Source of the DNA: Streptomyces griseiscabiei
GTDB taxonomy: Bacteria; Actinomycetota; Actinomycetes; Streptomycetales; Streptomycetaceae
DNA: 64,000 nt
Assembly (NCBI RefSeq): GCF_020010925.1
Contig: NZ_JAGJBZ010000001.1
Span: 3,020,001 to 3,084,000 of the forward strand
Direction: 5' to 3'
This document shows positions 36,456 to 44,334 of the stretch, in pieces (positions within the stretch are counted from its first letter, which is position 1; every line of letters begins with the position of its first letter). The position numbers and the translations under genes are program-made. Under the pieces are notes generated by a model, which made no database searches, was not told the origin of the DNA, and saw nothing but the letters and a program-made list of their open reading frames with translations.

Positions 36456-36521
36456 GTGCTGCTCACCATGCGCCGTTTCCTCGACCACGGCCGCTGCGCG
36501 AGCGACGGCTGTCGCCGCTGA
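36456..36521 (+). CDS. Cys-ending leader peptide of nucleoside-importer operon
   Basis: A 21-residue frame starting with GTG after the strong ribosome site AAGGAGG; the peptide opens MLLTMRRFLDHGR and ends CASDGCRR before TGA. Two Cys codons near the end, the last followed by Arg-Arg-stop, parallel the leaders before the importer-mtnK and mtnDCB operons. The gap to the lipoprotein start is 146 bases, the same as in the importer-mtnK case. A role in attenuation is inferred. Confidence 0.6.
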   Translation: MLLTMRRFLDHGRCASDGCRR

Positions 36522-36667
36522 TCCCGGTCCCCCGGACCGCTTCGGCGCCCCGCCGCCCTCCCCCACACGGATCCACACCCGCTCCGCCTCCACCTCGTCC
36601 GCCTCCTCAGGGCTCGTCAGCGTCGACGGTCCCGGCCCTTGCCGCACCCTCCGGAAGGTCGCCCCCG

Positions 36668-37744
36668 ATGTCCCGCAGTGCCCGCCCCACCCGTAGATCC
36701 CGCCGCTCCCTGCGACTCGCCGCCCTCGCCACCGGCACCGTCCTGCTGGCCACCGCCTGCAACGCGGCCGCGAAGAAGGACGGTTCCGCCGACGACGCCG
36801 GCGCGAGCGGTGGCAGCGGCAAGAGCTTCACGCTCGTCACCCCGGACGCCGTCGGCCAGAACGAGTTCCTGAAGAACGCCGTCACCGGTGTGAAGGCGGC
36901 GGCGAAGGAGCACGACGGCTCGCAGAAGGTCTACGAGTCCACGGACACCTCCTCGCAGCAGCAGAACGTGCAGGCCGCGGTGGACGAGCGGCCGGATGTG
37001 ATCGTGCTGGTGGGCTTCGAGTTCGCGGACCTGGTCGCCCAGCAGGCCGAGGCCCACCCGAAGCAGCGGTTCCTGCTGGTGGACGCGTGCACGGAGAAGA
37101 CGTTCGAGAACGTGTCGTGCGCGGTGTTCCGGGAGCACGAGGGTGTCTTCCTCGCGGGCGCGGAGGCGGGCCTGCTGAGCGAGAGCGGCAAGGTGGGTGC
37201 CGTGGACGTGCTGGACACGCCCCAGTTCCGCCGCTTCAGCGACCCGTTCGCGGCCGGTGCCCAGCATGTCGCCGCCAAGACGCAGACCTCGACCCGGTTC
37301 GTCGGCGGCCAGTCCCCGTTCGACGACTCCGCCCGCGCCAAGGAGCAGGCCGGCTCGCTGCTCGCCAAGGGCTACGACCAGCTGATGGCCGCCGCCGCGG
37401 CCGGCAACTACGGCGTGTTCGAGGCGGCGAAGGCCAAGGGCGCGTTCGCGTACGGCGTGGACGTCAACCAGTGCCCGTCGGCGCCGGGCACGGTCGTCGA
37501 CAACGTCGTCAAGCGCACGGACGTCGCGGTGGAGAAGGGCATCGAGCGGGTCCTCGACGGAAAGACGGGCACGGTCTCATACGGCCTCAAGGAGGGCGGC
37601 ATCACCCTCACCGGTCTGGAGGACGGCGTGGACTCGTCGCAGTGCGTCATCGCCGACCACAAGGACGTGCTGAAGAAGGTCGAGGCGCTGCGCGACCTGA
37701 TCGTGTCGGGAGAGCTGAAGGTCGATGACCCCGCGGCCGCCTGA
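36668..37744 (+). CDS. BMP-family nucleoside-binding lipoprotein
   Basis: A 358-aa receptor of the PnrA/BMP family, which bind nucleosides for ABC import. The basic signal SRRSLRLAALATGTVLLAT leads to lipobox LLATAC. Family landmarks: TLVTPDAVGQNEFLKNAVTG, VIVLVGFEFADLVAQQAEAH, ENVSCAVFREHEGVFLAGAE, VGAVDVLDTPQFRRFSDPFA and GVDVNQCPSAPGTVVDNVVK. The ATG at 36668 follows GGAAGG. It is first structural gene of a six-gene operon and overlaps the ATPase gene by 20 bases. The natural ligand may be methylthioadenosine or another purine nucleoside. Confidence 0.9.
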   Translation: MSRSARPTRRSRRSLRLAALATGTVLLATACNAAAKKDGSADDAGASGGSGKSFTLVTPDAVGQNEFLKNAVTGVKAAAKEHDGSQKVYESTDTSSQQQNVQAAVDERPDVIVLVGFEFADLVAQQAEAHPKQRFLLVDACTEKTFENVSCAVFREHEGVFLAGAEAGLLSESGKVGAVDVLDTPQFRRFSDPFAAGAQHVAAKTQTSTRFVGGQSPFDDSARAKEQAGSLLAKGYDQLMAAAAAGNYGVFEAAKAKGAFAYGVDVNQCPSAPGTVVDNVVKRTDVAVEKGIERVLDGKTGTVSYGLKEGGITLTGLEDGVDSSQCVIADHKDVLKKVEALRDLIVSGELKVDDPAAA

Positions 37745-39329
37745 CGGACCGGCGGAGGCCGCGGCGTCCGGTGGTGACACCCCGGACACCCCGGACACCC
37801 CGGACACCCCGCCCGCCGTCGAACTCCTCGGCATCACCAAGCAATACCCCGGCACCCTCGCCAACGACGCGGTCGACCTGACCGTCCGCCCCGGCGAGAT
37901 CCACGCGCTCATGGGCGAGAACGGCGCGGGCAAGTCGACGCTGATGTCCGTCCTGTACGGCATGGAACGCCCGGACGCCGGCACGATCCGCGTCGACGGG
38001 CGCGAGGTGTCCTTCGCCGGGCCGTCCGACGCGATGGCCGCCGGGCTCGGCATGGTCCACCAGAGCTTCAAGCTGTTCGACTCGCTGACGGTCGCCGAGA
38101 ACGTGGTGTACGCCGCCGAGCCGCGCCGCTTCGGCCTGGTGGACCGGGCCGCGGCCCGCCGCCGGGTCCGTGAACTCGGCGCGGAGCACGGCCTGCCGGT
38201 GGACCCCGACGCCCGGGTCGGCGCGCTGCCGGTCGGGCTGCGGCAGCGTGTGGAGATCCTCAAGCTCCTGCACCGCGGCGCCCGCGTCCTCATCCTCGAC
38301 GAGCCGACCGCCGTGCTGACGCCCGCCGAGGCCGACGCCCTGTTCGCGGTGCTCAAGTCGCTGGCGGCGCGGGGCCGTACGGTGATCCTCGTCACCCACA
38401 AGCTGCGCGAGGTGCTGGAGGGCAGCGACCGGGTGACCGTCCTGCGGGACGGCCGGGTGGTGGCCCGGCTGCGGACCGCCGACACCACCGCCGACGCGAT
38501 CGCGGCGGCGATGACGGGCCGCGAGGTCGAGCTGGACCGCGTCCACGCGACCGGCACGCCCGGGGAGGTGATCCTGGACGTCGACGGCCTCACCACCGAC
38601 GGGGTCCGCGAGGTCGCGCTCACCGTCCGCGCCGGGGAGATCGTCGGCATCGCGGGGGTCGCCGGAAACGGCCAGGGCGAACTGGTCGAGGCCCTCGCCG
38701 GGCTGCGCCCGGTCGCCTCGGGCCGGGTCCGGCTGCGCGGCGAGGACATCACGCACGCCTCGGCGACCGAGCGGCGCGCCCGGGGCGTCGCGTACGTCCC
38801 GGAGGACCGGCACGCCGTGGGGACGGCGCCGGCGGCGTCCGTGGCGGAGAACCTGGCGATGGGCCATCACCGGACGTCCCTGTCGGCCGGGTCCCGGCTC
38901 GGCCTGCTCCCACCCGCCGCCGTACGGGACCACGCGCGGCGGCTGATCGAGCGGTTCGGCGTCAAGGCGTCGAGCCCGGACGTGCCCGCGTCGGCGCTCT
39001 CCGGCGGCAATCTGCAGAAGCTGCTGATCGGGCGTGAACTCGCCCACGAGGCCCCGCTGTTGCTCGTCGAGCAGCCGACGCGCGGCGTCGACATCGGCGC
39101 CGTCCAGAACATCCACGACCAACTCGTCGCCCACCGCGACGCCGGTCACGCCGTCCTCCTCGTCTCCGCCGAACTCAGCGAGATCCGGGGCCTGTCGGAC
39201 CGCGTGCTGGTCATGTACGAGGGCCGGGTGACCGCCGCGTACGACAAGGCCGACGCGGACGAGGGCGTGCTCGGGCTCGCGATGGCCGGCGGCGGCAGCG
39301 GCCCGGCACCGGTGGAGGCCGGGAACTGA
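37725..39329 (+). CDS. Nucleoside ABC importer ATPase (NupA/YufO-like)
   Basis: A 534-aa protein with two nucleotide-binding domains. The first has Walker A LMGENGAGKSTLMSVLYG, Q-loop GMVHQSFKLFDSLTVAEN and Walker B LILDEPTAVLTPAEADALF. The second has the modified loop GIAGVAGNGQGELVEALAG, signature ALSGGNLQKLLIGREL and VEQPTRGVDIGAVQ. This is the pattern of guanosine/uridine importers. The N-terminus carries a repeated Asp-Thr-Pro stretch. It overlaps the receptor gene and ends one base before the permease gene. Confidence 0.93.
   Translation: MTPRPPDGPAEAAASGGDTPDTPDTPDTPPAVELLGITKQYPGTLANDAVDLTVRPGEIHALMGENGAGKSTLMSVLYGMERPDAGTIRVDGREVSFAGPSDAMAAGLGMVHQSFKLFDSLTVAENVVYAAEPRRFGLVDRAAARRRVRELGAEHGLPVDPDARVGALPVGLRQRVEILKLLHRGARVLILDEPTAVLTPAEADALFAVLKSLAARGRTVILVTHKLREVLEGSDRVTVLRDGRVVARLRTADTTADAIAAAMTGREVELDRVHATGTPGEVILDVDGLTTDGVREVALTVRAGEIVGIAGVAGNGQGELVEALAGLRPVASGRVRLRGEDITHASATERRARGVAYVPEDRHAVGTAPAASVAENLAMGHHRTSLSAGSRLGLLPPAAVRDHARRLIERFGVKASSPDVPASALSGGNLQKLLIGRELAHEAPLLLVEQPTRGVDIGAVQNIHDQLVAHRDAGHAVLLVSAELSEIRGLSDRVLVMYEGRVTAAYDKADADEGVLGLAMAGGGSGPAPVEAGN
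37776..37811 (+). repeat. 9-bp tandem repeat in ATPase N-terminus
   Basis: Four exact GACACCCCG units are in frame and encode repeated Asp-Thr-Pro near residues 18-28. Unit number could vary between strains without shifting the frame. Confidence 0.85.
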
Positions 39330-39330
39330 C

Positions 39331-40392
39331 ATGAACCGCATACCCGGCGGCCGTGCGACGGCCGCCCTCCGCTCCCCCGTCGCGTTCTCCGTCGTCGCCG
39401 GTGTCGTCGTCGGCGCCCTGTTCCTGCTGGGCACGGGCGCCGATCCGCTGACCGCGTACGGCGCCGTCCTGACCGGCTCGCTCGGCGCGGACGGCATCGG
39501 CTCGACGCTGACCACCGGCACGAGTGTGCTCGGCATGGCCCTGGCGCTGGCGATCCCGCTGCGCGCCGGGCTGATCAACCTCGGCGGTGACGGACAGCTG
39601 GTCCTAGGGGGCATCACGGCCGCCGTCACCGGCCTGTACTCGCCGCTCCCGGCACCGCTCACCGTCGTCCTCGCCCTGCTGGCGGGCATGGCCGCCGGTG
39701 CCGCGTACGCCGCGCTCGCCGCGCTCTGCGAGAACAGGCTGGGTGTTCCGCTGCTGGTCAGCAGCCTGCTGCTGAGCTATCCGGCGGTGTCGCTCGCCTC
39801 CTGGCTGGCCCGCTATCCGCTCAAGGAGCCAGGGTCCAGCCTCCCCCAGACCCGCCGGCTCCCGGAGGGGGTCGCGCTGCCCGCGTTCGGTGCGTCGACG
39901 GTGACCGTGGGGCTGCTGCTGGTGCTCCTCGCGGCAGCCGCGTACTGGTTCACGGACCGGCGCACGGCGCTCGGCTACGAGATCCGGATGACCGGCCTCA
40001 ACCCGCGTTTCACCGCGTACGCCGGTGTGGAGCGCGCGGGGCTGACGCTCCGGCTGACGTCCGTGTCGGGCGCGCTCGCCGGGCTCGTCGGGGCGATCGG
40101 GGTGCTGAGCTTCCCGTACCGCTTCCTGGACGGCTCGCTCACCGCGCCCGGCTACACCTGGACGGGGCTGACGGCCGCGCTCCTCGCGGCGGCGGCGCCG
40201 CTCGGCACGCTCCTCGCCTCGTTCTTCTTCGCGGTCCTCCAGGTCGGCGGGCTGTCGATGGAGCGGACGACGGAGGTGCCGCGCGAGCTGACGCAGGTGC
40301 TCCAGGCCGTCGTCATCGTGTTCCTGGCGGCCCGGCTGCGGTTCCCGCGGCGGTGGTCCGGCGGGCGGAACCGGCGGAAGGCGGCCGTGTGA
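39331..40392 (+). CDS. Nucleoside ABC importer permease 1
   Basis: A 353-aa membrane protein of the BMP-associated permease family. Helices include VAFSVVAGVVVGALFLLG, IPLRAGLINLGGDGQLVLGG (the conserved N-GxxGQ loop), LTVVLALLAGMAAGAAYAAL and LLVLLAAAAYWF; GYEIRMTGLNPRFTAYAGV is the ATPase-contact loop. The C-terminus is basic. It starts one base after the ATPase stop, and its stop shares a base with the next start codon. Confidence 0.92.
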   Translation: MNRIPGGRATAALRSPVAFSVVAGVVVGALFLLGTGADPLTAYGAVLTGSLGADGIGSTLTTGTSVLGMALALAIPLRAGLINLGGDGQLVLGGITAAVTGLYSPLPAPLTVVLALLAGMAAGAAYAALAALCENRLGVPLLVSSLLLSYPAVSLASWLARYPLKEPGSSLPQTRRLPEGVALPAFGASTVTVGLLLVLLAAAAYWFTDRRTALGYEIRMTGLNPRFTAYAGVERAGLTLRLTSVSGALAGLVGAIGVLSFPYRFLDGSLTAPGYTWTGLTAALLAAAAPLGTLLASFFFAVLQVGGLSMERTTEVPRELTQVLQAVVIVFLAARLRFPRRWSGGRNRRKAAV

Positions 40393-41297
40393 TGTTCTTC
40401 GACTCCGATCTGCTGATGTCGGCGCTGCGCGCCCTCACCCCGATCCTGCTGGCCGCGCTCGGCGGCGCCCTGTGCGAGCGTGCGGGCGTCTTCAACATCG
40501 GCCTCGAGGGCATGATGCTGCTGGGCTGCTTCACGGCGGTGACGACCAGCTGGTTCACCGGCAGCCCCTGGCTCGGTGTCCTCGCGGCGGTCCTCGCGGC
40601 AGCGGCGTACTCCCTGGTCCTGGCCGTCGGCGCGGTGACCCTGCGCGGCGACGCGGTGGTCCTCGGCATCGCCATGAACCTGCTCGCCGTCGGCCTGACC
40701 AGCTTCCTGCTGCGCACGGTCTTCGGCGTCCAGGGCACCTTCGACGATCCGTCACTCGCGGGACTGCCCCTGATCGGGGGGCTCTCCCCGCTGGCCTATC
40801 TGGCGTGGGCCGCCGTCGGTGTGGCCGCGCTCGTCCTGTCCCGCCATGTGTGGGGGCTGCGGCTGCGCGGGGTCGGCGAGGCACCGGACGCGGCGGCCAC
40901 GCTCGGGGTGAGCCCCACCGGGTACAAGTACGCGGCGGTGCTCGTCTCCGGTGTACTGTGCGGACTCGCGGGCGCCCAACTCGCCCTGGGGAACGTCACG
41001 TTGTTCTCCGAGAACATGACGGCCGGGCGGGGCTGGATCGCCGTGGTCGCCGTGCTGCTCGGCCGCGCGCTGCCGCTGGGCGTCCTGCTCGCCGCGCTCC
41101 TCTTCGGTCTCGCCGAGGCCGCCGGCTTCCGCCTGCAGGGGCTCGGTCTGCCGCAGCAGGCGACGGACGCCGCCCCGTACGTCGTCACGCTCGGCGCCCT
41201 CTTCCTGACGACGGCCCGCCGCCGACGCCGGAGCCCCCGCGCCGCCGCGGGCAGCACCGGCACCGACCACCCCAACCGCTCTGGAGCCACCGCATGA
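40392..41297 (+). CDS. Nucleoside ABC importer permease 2
   Basis: A 301-aa second permease. LMSALRALTPILLAALGGAL begins the protein, GVFNIGLEGMMLLGCFTAV is the conserved loop, and later helices include LGVLLAALLFGLAEAAGF. RLRGVGEAPDAAATLGVSP contacts the ATPase. The ATG at 40392 overlaps the preceding stop by one base (a GTG one codon earlier is possible). The end overlaps the phosphorylase start by four bases. Confidence 0.92.
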   Translation: MFFDSDLLMSALRALTPILLAALGGALCERAGVFNIGLEGMMLLGCFTAVTTSWFTGSPWLGVLAAVLAAAAYSLVLAVGAVTLRGDAVVLGIAMNLLAVGLTSFLLRTVFGVQGTFDDPSLAGLPLIGGLSPLAYLAWAAVGVAALVLSRHVWGLRLRGVGEAPDAAATLGVSPTGYKYAAVLVSGVLCGLAGAQLALGNVTLFSENMTAGRGWIAVVAVLLGRALPLGVLLAALLFGLAEAAGFRLQGLGLPQQATDAAPYVVTLGALFLTTARRRRRSPRAAAGSTGTDHPNRSGATA

Positions 41298-42106
41298 CAC
41301 AGGACCTGCTGCCCATCACCCGGATACCCAGGGCCGGGCTGCCGCCGCGCGCGGTCGTGGTCGGCGACCCGGCGCGCGCCGCGGCCGTCGCCGCGCTGCT
41401 GGACGGCGCCGAGGAGGTGTCGTACCACCGTGAGTACCGGGTGTTCAGCGGGAGTTGGAAGGGCGTGCCGGTCGTCGTCGCCTCGCACGGGGTGGGCGGT
41501 CCCGGCGCGATCCTGCTGTTCCAGGAGCTGGCGGACGCGGGGGTCCGCACCTTCCTGCGGTTCGGCACGGCGGGCGCGATGCGGCCCGGGATCGGCGACG
41601 GCGACCTGGTGATCGCGGAGGCGGCCGTACGCGACGACGGGGTGACCCGGCAGCTGCTGCCGCCCGAGTACCCGGCGGTCTCCGCCCCCGAGGCGGTCAT
41701 CGCGCTCCAGCGCGCCGCCCGTGAGGTGGGAGCACCGCATCACCGGGGCATCGTATGGACGAGGGCGGCCTTCCAGCCCGGGCTGATCCCGCTCGACGCG
41801 TACGACCGTGCCGGGCTCGCCGCCATCGAGATGGAGCTGTCCGCGCTGTATGTGACGGCGTCGCTGCGCGGTCTGGTCGCGGGCGGGGTGCTCGTCGTGG
41901 ACGGCGTGAACGCCGACGAACTGGTCGACGAGGAGGCCACCGGCGGTTACGACCCGCACCGCGAGGTCGTCGCGCTCGGGGTGGAGCGCGGGGCGGTCGT
42001 GGCGCTGGAGGCACTGCGGCTGCTGGCGGAGGAGTACGCGTTCGAAGGGGCCGGGTCCGAGGGGACCGGGTCCGGGGCAGACGGCTTCGAGGGGGACGCC
42101 GCGTGA
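41294..42106 (+). CDS. Nucleoside phosphorylase (PNP/UDP family)
   Basis: A 270-aa enzyme splitting a nucleoside with phosphate. AVVVGDPARAAAVAALLDGA binds phosphate, VASHGVGGPGAILLFQELAD and FLRFGTAGAMRPGIGDGDLVI are the family core, and AAIEMELSALYVTASLRGL holds the ribose-binding Met-Glu pair. In this operon it could split 5'-methylthioinosine produced by the adjacent deaminase, releasing MTR-1-phosphate for MtnA. A broader inosine or uridine activity is equally possible from sequence. Start and stop overlap both neighbours by four bases. Confidence 0.88.
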   Translation: MTQDLLPITRIPRAGLPPRAVVVGDPARAAAVAALLDGAEEVSYHREYRVFSGSWKGVPVVVASHGVGGPGAILLFQELADAGVRTFLRFGTAGAMRPGIGDGDLVIAEAAVRDDGVTRQLLPPEYPAVSAPEAVIALQRAAREVGAPHHRGIVWTRAAFQPGLIPLDAYDRAGLAAIEMELSALYVTASLRGLVAGGVLVVDGVNADELVDEEATGGYDPHREVVALGVERGAVVALEALRLLAEEYAFEGAGSEGTGSGADGFEGDAA

Positions 42107-43401
42107 GCGAGTACGTCGATCTGCTGGTCCACGGCGGTGACGTCCTGACCGTCGACGAGGCCGGAACTCTCGTACGGGGCGGCGCGGTCGCCGTGCGCGA
42201 GGGGGAGATCGTCGCGGTCGGACCGGCGGAGGAGATCCGTGCGGCCCACACGGCGGCGGAGACCGTCGACGCCTCGGGCTGCCTGGTGCTCCCCGGGCTC
42301 GTCAACACCCACACCCATCTGGCGATGACCCTGCTGCGGGGACGCGCGGACGACGTCACCCTCCAGGGGTTCCTGGAGCGGGTGCTGCGCTGGGAGGCGG
42401 AGCTGCTGTCGCCGAAGAACGTGGCGGCGGCGGTCCGGGTCGCGATCGCCGAGAGCCTGCGGGCCGGGGTGACGTCCGCGCTGGACATGTACTGGTTCCA
42501 CGAGGCGGCCGAGCGGGTCGCGCGCGAGGCGGGCTGGCGGCTGCACACGGGCCCGACCTTCATGGACGTGCCCGACCCCGCCGACGGCCTGGAGTACGGG
42601 CAGCGGCTGGAGTGGGCCCGCCGGGACCTCGCCGACCGCTCCCGCCGCCCGGGCACGCGCCCGGTGCTGTTCGCGCACTCGGCGTACACGCTCGGCCCGG
42701 ACCAGCTGGTCGACATCGCCGCCCTGGCACGGGAGTTCGGGGCGCTGCTGCACATCCACGCGGCGGAGAACGCCACCGAGGTCGCCATGGTCGAGGTGCG
42801 GTACGGCAGGCGCCCGGTGGAACTGCTGGACTCGCTCGGGCTGCTCGGCCCCGATCTGCTGCTGGCCCACGCGGTGGACCTCACCGGCCCGGAGATCGCG
42901 GCGCTGGCCCGGACCGGGACCTCGGTGGCGCACTGCCCGGTGTCGAACCTGAAGCTGGGCTGCGGGATCGCCCCGGTGCCCCGGCTGCTGAGCGCGGGCG
43001 TCACCGTCGGGCTGGGCACGGACGGGGCGGTCAGCTCGAACACGCTGGACGTGCTGGGTGCCGTACGGCAGGCCGCGCTGGTGCACAAGGCGGCCGGGGA
43101 CCCCACGGCGGTCGGTGCCGAGCAGGCGGTGCGCATGGCCACGATCGAGGGCGCCCGCGCGCTGGGCCTCGGCGACCACCTGGGCTCCCTGGAGCCGGGC
43201 AAGCGGGCCGACCTGATCGTGCTCGACCTGGGCGGACCCCATCTGCGACCGCGCCACGACCCCTGGTCCACCCTCGCCTACGCCGCGCACTCGGCGGACG
43301 TGCGGGACACGGTCGTGGAGGGGCGGGTGCTGATGCGCGACCGGGTCCTCACCACCGTCGACGAGGCCGCCGCCCTGGCGGATCTGGAGGCTTTGGCCTG
43401 A
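42103..43401 (+). CDS. Amidohydrolase, MTA/SAH-deaminase-like
   Basis: A 432-aa metal-dependent deaminase. LPGLVNTHTHLAMTLLRG supplies the HxH ligands, ALLHIHAAENATEVAMVEV the third His with the Glu-related segment, VAHCPVSNLKLGCGIAP the fourth, and VGLGTDGAVSSNTLDVLG the catalytic Asp. The order and the SNLKL block match the methylthioadenosine/S-adenosylhomocysteine deaminase group (also called TRZ/ATZ amidohydrolases). Together with the phosphorylase it would turn methylthioadenosine into MTR-1-phosphate. The GTG at 42103 overlaps the phosphorylase stop. Aminodeoxyfutalosine or guanine deamination are alternatives. Confidence 0.85.
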   Translation: MSEYVDLLVHGGDVLTVDEAGTLVRGGAVAVREGEIVAVGPAEEIRAAHTAAETVDASGCLVLPGLVNTHTHLAMTLLRGRADDVTLQGFLERVLRWEAELLSPKNVAAAVRVAIAESLRAGVTSALDMYWFHEAAERVAREAGWRLHTGPTFMDVPDPADGLEYGQRLEWARRDLADRSRRPGTRPVLFAHSAYTLGPDQLVDIAALAREFGALLHIHAAENATEVAMVEVRYGRRPVELLDSLGLLGPDLLLAHAVDLTGPEIAALARTGTSVAHCPVSNLKLGCGIAPVPRLLSAGVTVGLGTDGAVSSNTLDVLGAVRQAALVHKAAGDPTAVGAEQAVRMATIEGARALGLGDHLGSLEPGKRADLIVLDLGGPHLRPRHDPWSTLAYAAHSADVRDTVVEGRVLMRDRVLTTVDEAAALADLEALA

Positions 43402-43431
43402 TAGAGGCGCTGGAGCCCCCATAATGACCTG

Positions 43432-43446
43432 AGACATCGGATGTCT
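43432..43446. promoter_or_regulatory. Candidate GntR operator
   Basis: AGACAT-CGG-ATGTCT is a perfect inverted repeat 58 bases before the GntR-family start, just after a TAATGA stretch. Its position suggests autoregulation and perhaps control of neighbours. Confidence 0.5.
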
Positions 43447-43504
43447 GTACGACCGGGACGACCGGGACGACCAAGAGCGACAGGGAACGACAGGGAGGGC
43501 CGCC

Positions 43505-44176
43505 ATGGCAGTCACCGACGAGGCGATCGAGAAGATCAAGGGCATGATCGTCTCCGGCGCGCTGCGCCCCGGCGACCGGCTCCCCAAGGAGAGCGAGCTG
43601 GCCGCCGATCTGGGGCTGTCCCGCAACTCCCTGCGCGAGGCCGTGCGCGCCCTGTCGTTGATCCGCATCCTGGACGTACGGCAGGGCGACGGCACCTATG
43701 TGACCAGCCTCGATCCCCAACTCCTCCTCGAAGCGCTGAGTTTCGTCGTCGACTTCCACCGCGACGACACGGTCCTGGAGTTCCTCGCCGTGCGCCGCAT
43801 ACTGGAACCGGCGGCCACGGCGATGGCCGCGCTGAAGATCAGCGAACAGCAACTGGACGCGCTGACGTCCCAGTTGGACAAGCTCGGCACCGAGCCGTCG
43901 GTGGAGGAACTGGTCGCCTGCGACCTGGAGTTCCACCGGGGCATCGTGCAGAGTTCCGGCAACTCCGTGCTCTGTTCGCTCCTCGACGGTCTGTCGGGCC
44001 CCACGACCCGGGCCCGTATCTGGCGCGGTCTGACCCAGGAGGACGCCGTCAGCCGGACCCTGCACGAGCACCGCGCCATCCTGACCGCCCTCCGCGACCG
44101 CGACGCCGACGCCGCCCGCTCCTGGGCGACGGTGCACATCGCGAGCGTGGAGCAGTGGCTGCGGTCGACGCTGTGA
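43505..44176 (+). CDS. GntR-family regulator, FadR subgroup
   Basis: A 223-aa regulator. The winged helix (IVSGALRPGDRLPKESELAA, LGLSRNSLREAVRALSLI, RQGDGTYVTSLDP) precedes an all-helical FCD sensor domain with the metal-binding pattern in VEELVACDLEFHRGIVQSSGN and HEHRAILTALRDRD. The ATG at 43505 follows GGGAGGGCCGCC. It follows the nucleoside-salvage operon in the same direction with a 103-base gap holding its own palindrome, so it could govern that operon or be independent. The ligand is probably a carboxylic acid or sugar acid, as for the subgroup. Confidence 0.9.
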   Translation: MAVTDEAIEKIKGMIVSGALRPGDRLPKESELAADLGLSRNSLREAVRALSLIRILDVRQGDGTYVTSLDPQLLLEALSFVVDFHRDDTVLEFLAVRRILEPAATAMAALKISEQQLDALTSQLDKLGTEPSVEELVACDLEFHRGIVQSSGNSVLCSLLDGLSGPTTRARIWRGLTQEDAVSRTLHEHRAILTALRDRDADAARSWATVHIASVEQWLRSTL

Positions 44177-44334
44177 GAAGTTGATCACTTGGAACCCTGG
44201 CGACCGGCGCGTGTTCCGGCCGTGCGATCGGGGCATTGATCCGTTCACTCCCCCGTACAAGGGGGCTGCGGAGGGCCCCTCGGCACGCCGTAAGGTTGGG
44301 GCGTACGCGAGGGCACGTCGGAAGGAGGCGCTGG

